15,049 bases of DNA from positions 1-15,049 of the forward strand of contig CAYJBH010000050.1 of NCBI GenBank assembly GCA_964368625.1. Reading direction: 5' to 3'. A model generated the notes under the pieces. It searched no databases. It was not told where the DNA came from and saw only the letters and a list, made by a program, of their open reading frames with translations. This document shows positions 1-6,665 of this stretch, piece after piece. This DNA comes from CAYJBH01 sp964368625 (GTDB taxonomy: Bacteria > Bacillota > Clostridia > Oscillospirales > Ruminococcaceae). Position 1 is the first letter of the stretch. Each line of letters opens with the position of its first letter. The position numbers were made by a program, and so were the translations under genes.

Positions 1-349
1 AAATATGTTCTTCTATTGCTTTTGCTTGTTCTTGTGCACGTTGGTCGGCCCATATGATGGAGGGACGCAGAGGACGCCCTTCTTTATCAACGCAAAGACA
101 ACCCATCATTTGACCCGAAAAGGATACAACGGCAACATCGCCCGCGTCAATCTTTGCTTTTGCAATAAGATTTCTACTGGTGACACAGATTGCATTCCAC
201 CAATCTTCAGGTTCTTGCTCTGCCCAAATGCCATTGAAATAGTGGCAATCATAGCTGAAGACCTCACTGGTTATAAGCTTTCCTTCTTCGCTGAAAAGCG
301 TTGCTTTATTGCCGGATGTACCTAAGTCATGCGCTAGTATGTATTTCAC
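1..349 (-). CDS. FGGY-family carbohydrate kinase, N-terminal part (cut by window edge)
   Basis: This is the first ~116 codons of a sugar kinase of the FGGY (xylulokinase/ribulokinase/glycerokinase) family, which transfers phosphate from ATP to a sugar, polyol or sugar acid in the cytoplasm. The start is GTG at 349-347, with GAGGAG (360-355) five bases upstream. The preceding dehydrogenase gene stops only two bases before, so its SD sits inside that gene's last codons. The N terminus carries the phosphate-1 loop of the actin-like ATPase fold, HDLGTSGNKATL (residues 7-18, with the conserved Asp8). Farther in are FSGQMMG and the IIWADQR segment, both family hallmarks. The substrate-determining C-terminal half lies outside the window, so xylulokinase-like is only the closest guess. 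In this cluster it probably phosphorylates the imported sugar or an oxidised product of it. Confidence 0.9.
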   Translation of the reverse strand, partial: MKYILAHDLGTSGNKATLFSEEGKLITSEVFSYDCHYFNGIWAEQEPEDWWNAICVTSRNLIAKAKIDAGDVAVVSFSGQMMGCLCVDKEGRPLRPSIIWADQRAQEQAKAIEEHI

Positions 350-351
350 TT

Positions 352-1284
352 TTACTCCTCCTCAAATCCCAAATCGCAGAGCAAGTTTTTTGTGGCCATA
401 CGCCCCATATTTAATGCGGCACCCGCAGTTGATGCGGCACAGTGCGAGCCTAGAACCACATTTTCCAACTGTGTCCAGCGTGGATCTGTAGGAGGCTCAT
501 GTGCAAATGCGTCTATGCCCGCGCCATAGATATCTCCCTTTTCCAATGCGCTGAGAAGAGCATCTTCGTCTATGATACCTCCACGAGCTGTATTGATTAA
601 AATCACATTCTTTTTCATCATTGCCAATTGTTTGGTCGATATCATATTGCATGTGTCAGGCAGCAATGGCAGATGTAGCGATATAATATCGCATTTTGAA
701 TAAATTTCCTCGGGGGTTGCCCGTGTGATATTATTTGAAGCGGCATACTCTTCGTCCCAGAATGGGTCGTGCGCCAATACTGTCATATCAAATCCCTGTG
801 CGCGCTTTGCCACATTGCGTCCTATTGCGCCAAAACCCAGTATACCGATTGTCGCTCCGCTCACATCAATAGTTGTGATTTTTTTCCAGTCACCTTGGCG
901 ACAACGTCTGTCGATGTCTACAGTTTTACGAGCAACGGCCATGATCAAGGCCATTGCATAGTCTGCAACCGCCTCTGCATTTGCGCCAACTGTACGTGAA
1001 ACTGATATGTTGCGAGATTTTGCCGCGTCTAGATCAATGTTGTCCACACCTACGCCGTATTTTGCAATCGCCTTTAGCTTAGGTGCAGCAGCAATGACAT
1101 CTTTGTCCATAGGATCAACACCCAAAATCACACCGTCGCAATCTTTCACCAAATCTATTATTTGTTCTTTGCTCAAAATCCCACCGGTATCATTTCGTAC
1201 AACTTCAACGCCGGATGCATCCAGCATTTCAAAAACCTTGGAGTCTGTTTTTCCATATGAGCGGGGAGTTACCAATACTTTCAT
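352..1284 (-). CDS. D-isomer-specific 2-hydroxyacid dehydrogenase (phosphoglycerate dehydrogenase-like)
   Basis: NAD-dependent dehydrogenase interconverting a 2-hydroxyacid and a 2-keto acid, 310 residues, near the family's usual size without a SerA regulatory ACT domain. The Rossmann loop LGFGAIG is at residues 149-155 and the acidic residue that favours NAD over NADP is Asp173 (AHDPF). The catalytic triad is complete: Arg234 (NTARGG), Glu263 (HEPP) and His281 (GSHCAAST). The ATG at 1284 is preferred over the in-frame ATG at 1290, because AAGGAG sits six bases before the former but touches the latter. The upstream AroE-like gene stops 10 bp before and its TAA forms part of the SD. True SerA is unlikely, since the gene sits in a sugar operon and lacks the serine-binding domain. 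A sugar-acid or short hydroxyacid substrate is inferred, for example re-reduction of a 2-keto acid produced by the pathway. Confidence 0.9.
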   Translation of the reverse strand: MKVLVTPRSYGKTDSKVFEMLDASGVEVVRNDTGGILSKEQIIDLVKDCDGVILGVDPMDKDVIAAAPKLKAIAKYGVGVDNIDLDAAKSRNISVSRTVGANAEAVADYAMALIMAVARKTVDIDRRCRQGDWKKITTIDVSGATIGILGFGAIGRNVAKRAQGFDMTVLAHDPFWDEEYAASNNITRATPEEIYSKCDIISLHLPLLPDTCNMISTKQLAMMKKNVILINTARGGIIDEDALLSALEKGDIYGAGIDAFAHEPPTDPRWTQLENVVLGSHCAASTAGAALNMGRMATKNLLCDLGFEEE

Positions 1285-1294
1285 AGACATCTCC

Positions 1295-2239
1295 TTATTT
1301 GCGCAAATCTGCTGCTAAAGTATCACACATGGCAAGGCGATCGCCTGTAATATCAATGTGGAATACCTCGGCAATGACCTGTGTCCAGCCATGGATAAAA
1401 TACGTCCAACCGTCTTCTATAAAGAGATTTTGTTCTTTTTCTTGTGCTTTTGCTTGATGCATAAATTCTAGGCTACCACGATAGTTGAGTTCCCAAACAA
1501 TTCCGTTTTTAGGAAAGCGGCAACTGTCCGTCAAAGGAGAGCCGGGACGATCCTTACCAAGGCCGGTAGCATTGATGACCAGGCTACCTTCCGGAAGTGC
1601 CTCAACAACTCTATCGTTAAGTGCAGGCTGCTTGCAAAGGTGATAGACCATGGGTACATTCAAATATTCTAATATGCGAACTGCCTCGGCCAAGCGAGGT
1701 GCTGAACGGTTTGTGAACTGGATTGCATCCGGAATGTTGTCGCTTCCGTGACGCTCTTCATTACCTAAGTATGCTGAGATGGCTAAAGCGGAACCACCGG
1801 CACCCAACACACAAACTTGTGCGCCGGTTTTTTTCCAATGATTTTCGGGAACGAATGCATCAAGTGCCAAGCCGGAAGAAATGGGGTCTTTTGCATGTGC
1901 ACATAACTTTCCGTCGGCTTTAGAAATGCAAGATAGTTCACCAAATCGCACTGCATATGGGTCTAGGTAGTCAAACATTTCTGATGTTGCAGTATACATA
2001 TCTATCTTGTGTGTTGTTACGAGTGCACCCAAGGATAGAGGATCGTTTTTTATAAAATCGACAACAGCAATATAATCTTCATCGGGCGCATGAACAGGCA
2101 GGTCGATACCTTTTATAACGGCATCAATGCCAAGCGCTTTAGCCCAAATTGGGAAAACGTTCATTATAGAAGACTGTGTGGTTGTAACACCCACAAAATA
2201 AAGAGTGGGTTTGCTTGCAGGCTCGGGAAGTTTAATCAT
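1295..2239 (-). CDS. Shikimate dehydrogenase (AroE)-like oxidoreductase of unknown substrate
   Basis: A 314-residue member of the shikimate/quinate dehydrogenase superfamily, somewhat longer than AroE (~270-290). The catalytic Lys is kept (VTTHK, Lys78) and so is its partner Asp (AHAKD, Asp118). The dinucleotide loop LGAGGSA (145-151) is followed by a TNRS segment, the place where AroE proteins bind the NADP phosphate. The later INATGLG and DGWTYFIHGWTQ stretches also match the fold. Differences stand out: the NVTxPxK motif is LVTTHK, the NT of GAVNT is replaced by GELSC, and the second of the two shikimate-contacting serines near residue 25 appears to be Ile. The ATG at 2239 is chosen over the ATG at 2257, because AAAGGTG lies eight bases before it whereas 2257 has no SD. 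Its place between a lactonase and a 2-hydroxyacid dehydrogenase points to a sugar-acid, cyclitol or related hydroxyl substrate rather than aromatic biosynthesis. Confidence 0.85.
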   Translation of the reverse strand: MIKLPEPASKPTLYFVGVTTTQSSIMNVFPIWAKALGIDAVIKGIDLPVHAPDEDYIAVVDFIKNDPLSLGALVTTHKIDMYTATSEMFDYLDPYAVRFGELSCISKADGKLCAHAKDPISSGLALDAFVPENHWKKTGAQVCVLGAGGSALAISAYLGNEERHGSDNIPDAIQFTNRSAPRLAEAVRILEYLNVPMVYHLCKQPALNDRVVEALPEGSLVINATGLGKDRPGSPLTDSCRFPKNGIVWELNYRGSLEFMHQAKAQEKEQNLFIEDGWTYFIHGWTQVIAEVFHIDITGDRLAMCDTLAADLRK

Positions 2240-2259
2240 CGGAAAAACACCTTTCATTT

Positions 2260-3216
2260 TTAGTTTTTAAATAAACTTTTCAAGTTATTTACTGTCATAC
2301 ATGTTATAAAGTTGTCCGACACATCGTTTGTGCGGAGCATGGGGATGAAGGTATCTAGAATATAATTTAATCCTATCGTGCCGCCATAACTGCTTAATCG
2401 AGTAGCAGTTGTATCCAAGGCAAGTAGTATACTGTCTGCATATCCTTGAAGAATCATATGCTTTATCAGCGATACTTCGTCTTCATCACTGTGATATTTA
2501 AATCTGGCTATGGTATCGTAATCCAAGTATACTCCGGTTTGTGCAATAGCCTCGTGCTTTGCAAAATCGCTTGCCTGGCGGTCGGCATGACAAAGAATGA
2601 ATTTTCGTGGATTGACACCTAATGAGATAGCTAGTTTTATTGCATCAATTGCGCCATCTCCGGCTTCTGTATGTAGCATTAGGGGAACTTTGGTATGTGC
2701 GGCAGCTCGAGATGCTGCACTAAAAAGTGCCTCATATCGTCCAATTGCTCCTTCTTTTGGGATTGCCGCCTTTATCATTCCAGCACGAATATTTGTATGC
2801 AGGTGTGGTCTGATGTCGCTAGAGGTACACTTTGGTAGCATACCTTCTTCTATTTCTAAGCAGAAAAGCTCGAACAGTTCATCCTCGCTCAAGGCGTGAA
2901 GCCAAGAGTTGTCATGGTAAAAACCAAGCAAATGGTATCCGGTGGAGGCGGTGATTGCAACGCCGCTTTTTGCAGAAAGTGTATTGAGCATTTGCGCATC
3001 TCTACCTGCGGCAAGCGGCTGTGCATCACAAATGAAATTGCCTCCACTTTGGCGATATAATATAAGCTCGCTCAGTGATTTTTCAAAATTATCTGCTTTT
3101 AGCGCTGGATTAATATTGGTCATAGGTGTAGCTAAAGCAAATATGTGCTCATGAATTTGCCCATGTTTAAGAGCGCTTGTTTCAAATTTACCTAAAACAG
3201 TTTGCAAGTATGACAC
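2260..3216 (-). CDS. Phosphotriesterase-family metal hydrolase, probable lactonase
   Basis: An amidohydrolase-fold enzyme of the phosphotriesterase (cog1735) family, 318 residues. The complete binuclear metal set can be read: His22 and His24 (IHEHIF), Lys149 as the likely carboxylated bridge (AGMIKAA), His182 (MLHTEAG), His210 (LCHADRQ) and Asp268 (LALDTT). Characterised bacterial relatives outside the organophosphate hydrolases include lactonases acting on sugar lactones or phosphorylated furanose lactones, which fits an operon with dehydrogenases and a kinase. The start is taken as GTG at 3216, because GAGGAGG lies eight bases before it. An in-frame ATG at 3261 has no SD at usual distance, and an ATG at 3234 overlaps that SD. 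The AroE-like gene follows, its chosen ATG 20 bp after this gene's TAA. Substrate is inferred; phosphodiesterase or aryldialkylphosphatase activity is less likely. Confidence 0.87.
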   Translation of the reverse strand: MSYLQTVLGKFETSALKHGQIHEHIFALATPMTNINPALKADNFEKSLSELILYRQSGGNFICDAQPLAAGRDAQMLNTLSAKSGVAITASTGYHLLGFYHDNSWLHALSEDELFELFCLEIEEGMLPKCTSSDIRPHLHTNIRAGMIKAAIPKEGAIGRYEALFSAASRAAAHTKVPLMLHTEAGDGAIDAIKLAISLGVNPRKFILCHADRQASDFAKHEAIAQTGVYLDYDTIARFKYHSDEDEVSLIKHMILQGYADSILLALDTTATRLSSYGGTIGLNYILDTFIPMLRTNDVSDNFITCMTVNNLKSLFKN

Positions 3217-3245
3217 TAAACTAACCCTCCTCATGCGTAAGTAGA

Positions 3246-3274
3246 ATTGTAGTATTGTCATGACATAACGTCTT
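3246..3274 (-). promoter_or_regulatory. Possible promoter for the lactonase block with a palindrome between its boxes
   Basis: On the minus strand AAGACG (3274-3269), 17 bases, then TACAAT (3251-3246). The -10 box is good and the -35 box poor. The perfect 10-bp palindrome TGTCATGACA (3256-3265) fills the spacer, where a repressor would block polymerase. This would let the lactonase, AroE-like, hydroxyacid dehydrogenase and kinase genes be controlled separately from the GntR gene upstream. The rest of the 96-bp gap holds only the stem-loop listed separately. Confidence 0.35.
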
Positions 3275-3276
3275 AT

Positions 3277-3308
3277 AAATAATACTCCCTCACAAGAGAG
3301 TATTATTT
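3277..3308 (-). other. Stem-loop behind the GntR gene
   Basis: AAATAATACTC (3277-3287) pairs perfectly with GAGTATTATTT (3298-3308), giving an 11-bp stem and 10-nt loop that starts four bases after the regulator's stop codon. The run after the stem on the minus strand is TATAAG rather than a clean T tract, so it would be a weak terminator at best. It may instead partly attenuate read-through or protect the regulator's mRNA end. Confidence 0.55.
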
Positions 3309-3312
3309 GATT

Positions 3313-4059
3313 TTATGTCCGGGAGATTTCGACTTTAAACTTACTTTGATCTCCTCTGTAACTTGCAATAGAATATTCTATCAACTTGCCAAAGGCGTTG
3401 TATCCAAATGTATCAAAGTGAAGCACCGGGCGACCACGTTTGGTACCCAGTATGATAACGTCATCTACATCGGCAGCTCTGGCTTCACACACGCGTTTAA
3501 CATGCGTGATATTTGTGTTTTCGTTTTTTGAAAGAATCTCATAGAGTGAATCAAAGGAAAAATTGTGCTGAAGCACAATTTTGCACAAATCATAGGGAAG
3601 GTAGGTCTCAACCCTGACTATAGGATCCTGATCAGCAAAACGCTTGCGGTAGAGGTAAATCATTTTTGTTCCCTCAGGTAGGTCGACTTGCGCTGCTACC
3701 GCTTGAGATATTTCAACAACGCTAAGCTCTAGAACTTCAGTGCGGGGTGTGCGTCCGGCAAGACGAACATCTTCGTTGAAAGGAAGAATGCTCTGGATAA
3801 ATTTGTGAGGAAGTTTGGGGCGCGAAACAAATGTTCCTTTGCTTTTGATCCTGTATAGATACTCTTTACGGACCAAATCGGTGATTGCTTGGCGTACAGT
3901 GGTGCGACTGATGTCAAACATCTCTATTAATTCTTTTTCAGTTGGAATCATGCTGCCTACGGGATATGAACCATTTTCAATTTCTTCGACAATCAGTTTC
4001 TCTAATTGGAAATATAGAGGGATAGGGACACTTTTGTCTAACACTCTGTTTTGTAACAT
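3313..4059 (-). CDS. GntR-family transcriptional regulator, HutC subfamily (UTRA domain)
   Basis: A 248-residue DNA-binding regulator. The N-terminal winged helix (about residues 10-76) includes the classic PTEKELIEMFDISRTTVRQAI helix-turn-helix with the KGTFV wing end. The C-terminal UTRA ligand-binding domain (about 90-243) ends in the family's EYSIASYRGDQ stretch. UTRA regulators usually bind phosphorylated sugars or related effectors and repress their own operon until the effector appears. The ATG at 4059 is chosen over an in-frame TTG 15 bases upstream, because GGAGG (4072-4068) is eight bases before the ATG and overlaps the TTG. It lies between the transport/oxidoreductase block and the lactonase block and has its own promoter. 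A candidate operator within its leader (4088-4101) resembles two sites before the binding-protein gene. It is probably the local repressor of the cluster. Confidence 0.93.
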   Translation of the reverse strand: MLQNRVLDKSVPIPLYFQLEKLIVEEIENGSYPVGSMIPTEKELIEMFDISRTTVRQAITDLVRKEYLYRIKSKGTFVSRPKLPHKFIQSILPFNEDVRLAGRTPRTEVLELSVVEISQAVAAQVDLPEGTKMIYLYRKRFADQDPIVRVETYLPYDLCKIVLQHNFSFDSLYEILSKNENTNITHVKRVCEARAADVDDVIILGTKRGRPVLHFDTFGYNAFGKLIEYSIASYRGDQSKFKVEISRT

Positions 4060-4087
4060 TTGTTTCGCCTCCAATTCTGTGATTTAT

Positions 4088-4101
4088 TGCACAATAAGTC
4101 A
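4088..4101. promoter_or_regulatory. Candidate GntR operator in its own leader
   Basis: TGCACAATAAGTCA matches the element TGACGAATAAGTCA upstream of the binding-protein gene at 11 of 14 positions, and the shared 11-mer AATAAGTCATA (4093-4103) is exact. It lies about 16-30 bases downstream of the expected transcription start, a place where a bound repressor blocks elongation. Autoregulation by the GntR protein is inferred. Confidence 0.45.
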
Positions 4102-4123
4102 TATTGCTGTTATATTAAAACAT

Positions 4124-4152
4124 AATATAGCATATTTATCGTTAGAATGCAA
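4124..4152 (-). promoter_or_regulatory. Sigma-A-like promoter of the GntR gene
   Basis: On the minus strand TTGCAT (4152-4147), exactly 17 bases, then TATATT (4129-4124). Transcription should begin near 4117, giving a leader of about 58 bases before the ATG at 4059. This is one of the best promoter matches in the window and makes the regulator independent of read-through from the upstream operon. Confidence 0.6.
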
Positions 4153-4163
4153 TATTAAAGCAA

Positions 4164-4550
4164 TCACAGAATTTTTCCGAATTCTATTTTTTCACCGTTA
4201 GGGCCCATGACGTTGAAAAATTTTACACCGTTTTTCCAAAAAGGAAGCTCTTGAATTTCGTTTTCAATTGGGGTGTATCCTGCTGCCTTAACGGCATCCC
4301 ATGTTGCCTCGACATCATCGACGTTTAAGCAAATGTGATCAATAGCGCCACACTTTCCAGCAGGGGCATCGACTTCATATGTTTCAATGCAGATGTCCTT
4401 TAATGTGAGAAAATACACCTTACTACCTTCGTTTTGTGTGTTGTGAGCGACTTCAAAACCCAAAGTTTTAAAAAAGCTAAGAGTATCTTCCATATTAGAG
4501 GTGGGAAGCCCTATATGCTGAAGAGCTGTTACATGAGAGCCTATATCCAT
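4164..4550 (-). CDS. Glyoxalase/VOC-superfamily metalloprotein
   Basis: A 128-residue single vicinal-oxygen-chelate protein with the two beta-alpha-beta-beta-beta halves. The four positions that bind metal in glyoxalase I are all filled by suitable residues: His12 (LQHIGL), Glu56 (CIETYEV), His72 (IDHICL) and Glu123 (KIEFGK). It may therefore be a lyase, isomerase or epimerase rather than a binding protein. Two adjacent ATGs are possible. The one at 4550 is seven bases from GGAGG (4562-4558), the one at 4553 only four. Either way the start overlaps the TGA of the upstream zinc dehydrogenase, so the two are translationally coupled. Possible roles are methylglyoxal detoxification during sugar overflow or an epimerase/isomerase step of the pathway; the sequence alone does not decide. 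Confidence 0.85.
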   Translation of the reverse strand: MDIGSHVTALQHIGLPTSNMEDTLSFFKTLGFEVAHNTQNEGSKVYFLTLKDICIETYEVDAPAGKCGAIDHICLNVDDVEATWDAVKAAGYTPIENEIQELPFWKNGVKFFNVMGPNGEKIEFGKIL

Positions 4551-5608
4551 CATGTTCCCTCCGATTCTTCATCAGTTCCAACATCTATTAAAACTTTCAT
4601 AATAGTCTCTTGGTTTGCGTCTATATACTCATATGCTTTTTGATAATCCACAAAAGAGAAATGTTTGCTCATAAGTGGTTTTAGGTCAACGAGTTTGTCT
4701 GCAACAAAACGGATGGCATCAACATAATCTTCATGGCGATACATCATGGTTGTGTTTAAGTCCAGCTCAGAATCATTAAGTTTTGCCAGATCACATTTGG
4801 CAAGATTTGCATAAACGGCAACAAGGATAATTGTGCTTCCTTTGCGAGCGTTTTGGATGGCTTGATCCATGGTGATATCATTTCCGGCGCAATCAAAAAT
4901 CACATCGGCTTTGTCGGGACCAAAGGTGTCGAGCATGGCTTGGCCGAAATCGACATTCTTTGTGTTATAGACTTCGCTGGCACCGCATTTTTTTGCTAGA
5001 TCTAAGCGATGATCCGAGATATCTGTTGCCATAATCTTTGCGGCACCAAATGCCTTGAGAGCTTGTATTAATAAAATACCTATCGGGCCACAACCCAAAA
5101 CACAGACATTCATGCCTGTAACATCACCCATGCGCTTGACTGCATGAACAGCAACAGCTAAAGGTTCTATCATGGCGCCCTCATCATAGCTCATATCATC
5201 AGGCAAAGGGGTTACTTTTGATGCATCAACCGCAAAATATTCACAAGCTGTACCATCGGTTTGAAAGCCCATTACTTTTAAAGATTCACACAGATTGTAT
5301 TTTCCGTGTGTGCAAGGATAACATGTGCCGCAATATACTTGTGGCTCGATGGTGACCTTTTGGCCCACACTTAACCCGCTTGTGCCTTCACCTAGGGCTA
5401 CTATCTGCCCGGAGACTTCATGTCCTTGTGTGACAGGATAGCTTGTATAGGGATGTAGGCCATGGAATACGTGCATATCTGAGCCACAAATACCCACGCG
5501 CATTATTTTTACAAGAACCTGTCCCGCGTTTGGCACGGGAACAGGCACAGTATTAATTACGACGTCTTTTGGTGCGTTAATTACTTGTTGAAGCATGGTG
5601 TTAGTCAT
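4550..5608 (-). CDS. Zinc-dependent polyol dehydrogenase (MDR family, sorbitol/iditol dehydrogenase-like)
   Basis: A 352-residue medium-chain dehydrogenase that should oxidise a secondary alcohol of a polyol or sugar with NAD. The catalytic zinc ligands are Cys41 (GICGSD), His63-Glu64 (QGHEVSG) and Glu149 (IEPL). The structural zinc lobe is complete: Cys93, Cys96, Cys99 and Cys107. The Rossmann loop LGCGPIG is at 171-177, with Asp196 at the end of the second strand favouring NAD. The start at 5608 has AAGGAG nine bases upstream; an earlier ATG in another frame stops at once. It follows a second, clearly different zinc dehydrogenase by 25 bp and is coupled to the glyoxalase-fold gene behind it. 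L-iditol/sorbitol, threonine and butanediol dehydrogenases share this architecture, so the exact substrate is open; the sugar-import context favours a polyol. Confidence 0.92.
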   Translation of the reverse strand: MTNTMLQQVINAPKDVVINTVPVPVPNAGQVLVKIMRVGICGSDMHVFHGLHPYTSYPVTQGHEVSGQIVALGEGTSGLSVGQKVTIEPQVYCGTCYPCTHGKYNLCESLKVMGFQTDGTACEYFAVDASKVTPLPDDMSYDEGAMIEPLAVAVHAVKRMGDVTGMNVCVLGCGPIGILLIQALKAFGAAKIMATDISDHRLDLAKKCGASEVYNTKNVDFGQAMLDTFGPDKADVIFDCAGNDITMDQAIQNARKGSTIILVAVYANLAKCDLAKLNDSELDLNTTMMYRHEDYVDAIRFVADKLVDLKPLMSKHFSFVDYQKAYEYIDANQETIMKVLIDVGTDEESEGT

Positions 5609-5633
5609 TATGCATTGCTCCTTTTAGTTCGAT

Positions 5634-6653
5634 TTATGGGTTGATTACTACTTTTACTGCTTTTTTCTGAAGTATTAAGTCAAGTCCATCACCGTAATTT
5701 TCTATCGGCAAGCAATGAGAAATAAGCTCTTTTATTTGAACTTCTCCGCTTTCTAAATATGCCAATGCACGGTCAAAGCAGTGAGTTTGGGCGAATGAGC
5801 CTAAAATGGTATATTCGTTGTGGAAGATTTCGTTTGGACTTACAGGAATTCTTGCATCTTCCGGGCACACACCATATGCAATAACTTTGCTGCCCATGTG
5901 CAGGAACTCAAAGCAACGCTCGAACACATCTGCAGAGCCTGTTGCCTCTACCACGATATCAAATCCTTTTGGCATGAGAGCTTTTATTTCTGATGTGTGT
6001 TTTTCGGGGTTGTTTCTGTCAATAACAATTAGGTCTTTAAAGCCATATTTGCGTAAAATGTCCAGCTTGTGTGGATTGGGATCGGCAATTACCATACGTC
6101 CTGCACCGGCTCGACGTAAAAGTTGTGCCAAAATAATACCTGTAGGACCTGCACCAAACATGAGAATGCTATCTCCGAATTTAGGTGCGATACGGTCAAC
6201 TCCATGCACTGCGCATGCGGTGGGCTCGGCAAAAGTTGCCTCATCAAAACTGATGTTGTCGCTAATGGCAAAGACTTTGTCGTGGTTTATTAGAACGTAT
6301 TCTGCAAAGCCACCGTTCATATTGCAACCGTGACTGTCAAAGTTTTCACAGTATAGAGGTTTGTTTGCACGGCAAGGCTCACAATAGCCACAAAGTTCAG
6401 TGTTGTCTGCGGTAACACGGTCGCCTACTTTCCATTCTGTTACAGCACTGCCTACACTGTCGATAACACCGGCAAATTCATGGCCGTTTATTAAAGGAAA
6501 CTCTGCGATAAAACTACCCTCGTGAATGGATAAATCAGTTTTGCAAATACCGCAAGCCTTTACCCTTATGACAACTTGATGAGGAGCGGGCTCGGGCTTT
6601 GGAACATCGGCCAAAGAAAATGTGTGCGCAGCAGAATATTGAATAGCTTTCAT
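5634..6653 (-). CDS. Zinc-dependent alcohol/polyol dehydrogenase (MDR family, arabitol-dehydrogenase-like)
   Basis: A 339-residue medium-chain dehydrogenase distinct from its neighbour. Catalytic zinc ligands are Cys37 (GICKTD), His58-Glu59 (NGHEFAG) and Glu143 (AEPT). The four structural cysteines are 88, 91, 94 and 102. The nucleotide loop FGAGPTG is at 166-172 and Asp191 suggests NAD. AAGGAG lies eight bases before the ATG and overlaps the region just after the stop of the glycerol-dehydrogenase-like gene, 12 bp upstream. Proteins of this type act on D-arabitol, arabitol phosphate, sorbitol and related polyols. Presence of two complete zinc dehydrogenases in tandem suggests either two consecutive oxidations or two stereoisomeric substrates funnelled into one ketose. 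Confidence 0.92.
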   Translation of the reverse strand: MKAIQYSAAHTFSLADVPKPEPAPHQVVIRVKACGICKTDLSIHEGSFIAEFPLINGHEFAGVIDSVGSAVTEWKVGDRVTADNTELCGYCEPCRANKPLYCENFDSHGCNMNGGFAEYVLINHDKVFAISDNISFDEATFAEPTACAVHGVDRIAPKFGDSILMFGAGPTGIILAQLLRRAGAGRMVIADPNPHKLDILRKYGFKDLIVIDRNNPEKHTSEIKALMPKGFDIVVEATGSADVFERCFEFLHMGSKVIAYGVCPEDARIPVSPNEIFHNEYTILGSFAQTHCFDRALAYLESGEVQIKELISHCLPIENYGDGLDLILQKKAVKVVINP

Positions 6654-6665
6654 AAAAGTATCTCC

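Larger units (their letters stand above)
4073..4173. repeat. 12-bp perfect inverted repeat flanking the GntR promoter
   Basis: AATTCTGTGATT at 4073-4084 is exactly repeated in inverse at 4162-4173 (AATCACAGAATT), 77 bases apart. One arm touches the SD of the GntR gene. The other overlaps the stop codon of the glyoxalase-fold gene and lies upstream of the -35 box. The arms could be half-operators for looping, or, in read-through mRNA, a long-range stem that hides the regulator's ribosome binding site. Confidence 0.6.

Noticed and set aside
5..325. A rightward 106-codon frame at the left edge.
   Set aside because: It is antisense to the FGGY kinase, whose protein has clear family motifs; the rightward frame has no recognisable domain and no SD.
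3217..3261. A longer lactonase starting at ATG 3261.
   Set aside because: No SD at useful distance, and the added residues precede the usual N terminus of the family; GTG 3216 has a perfect GAGGAGG eight bases before.
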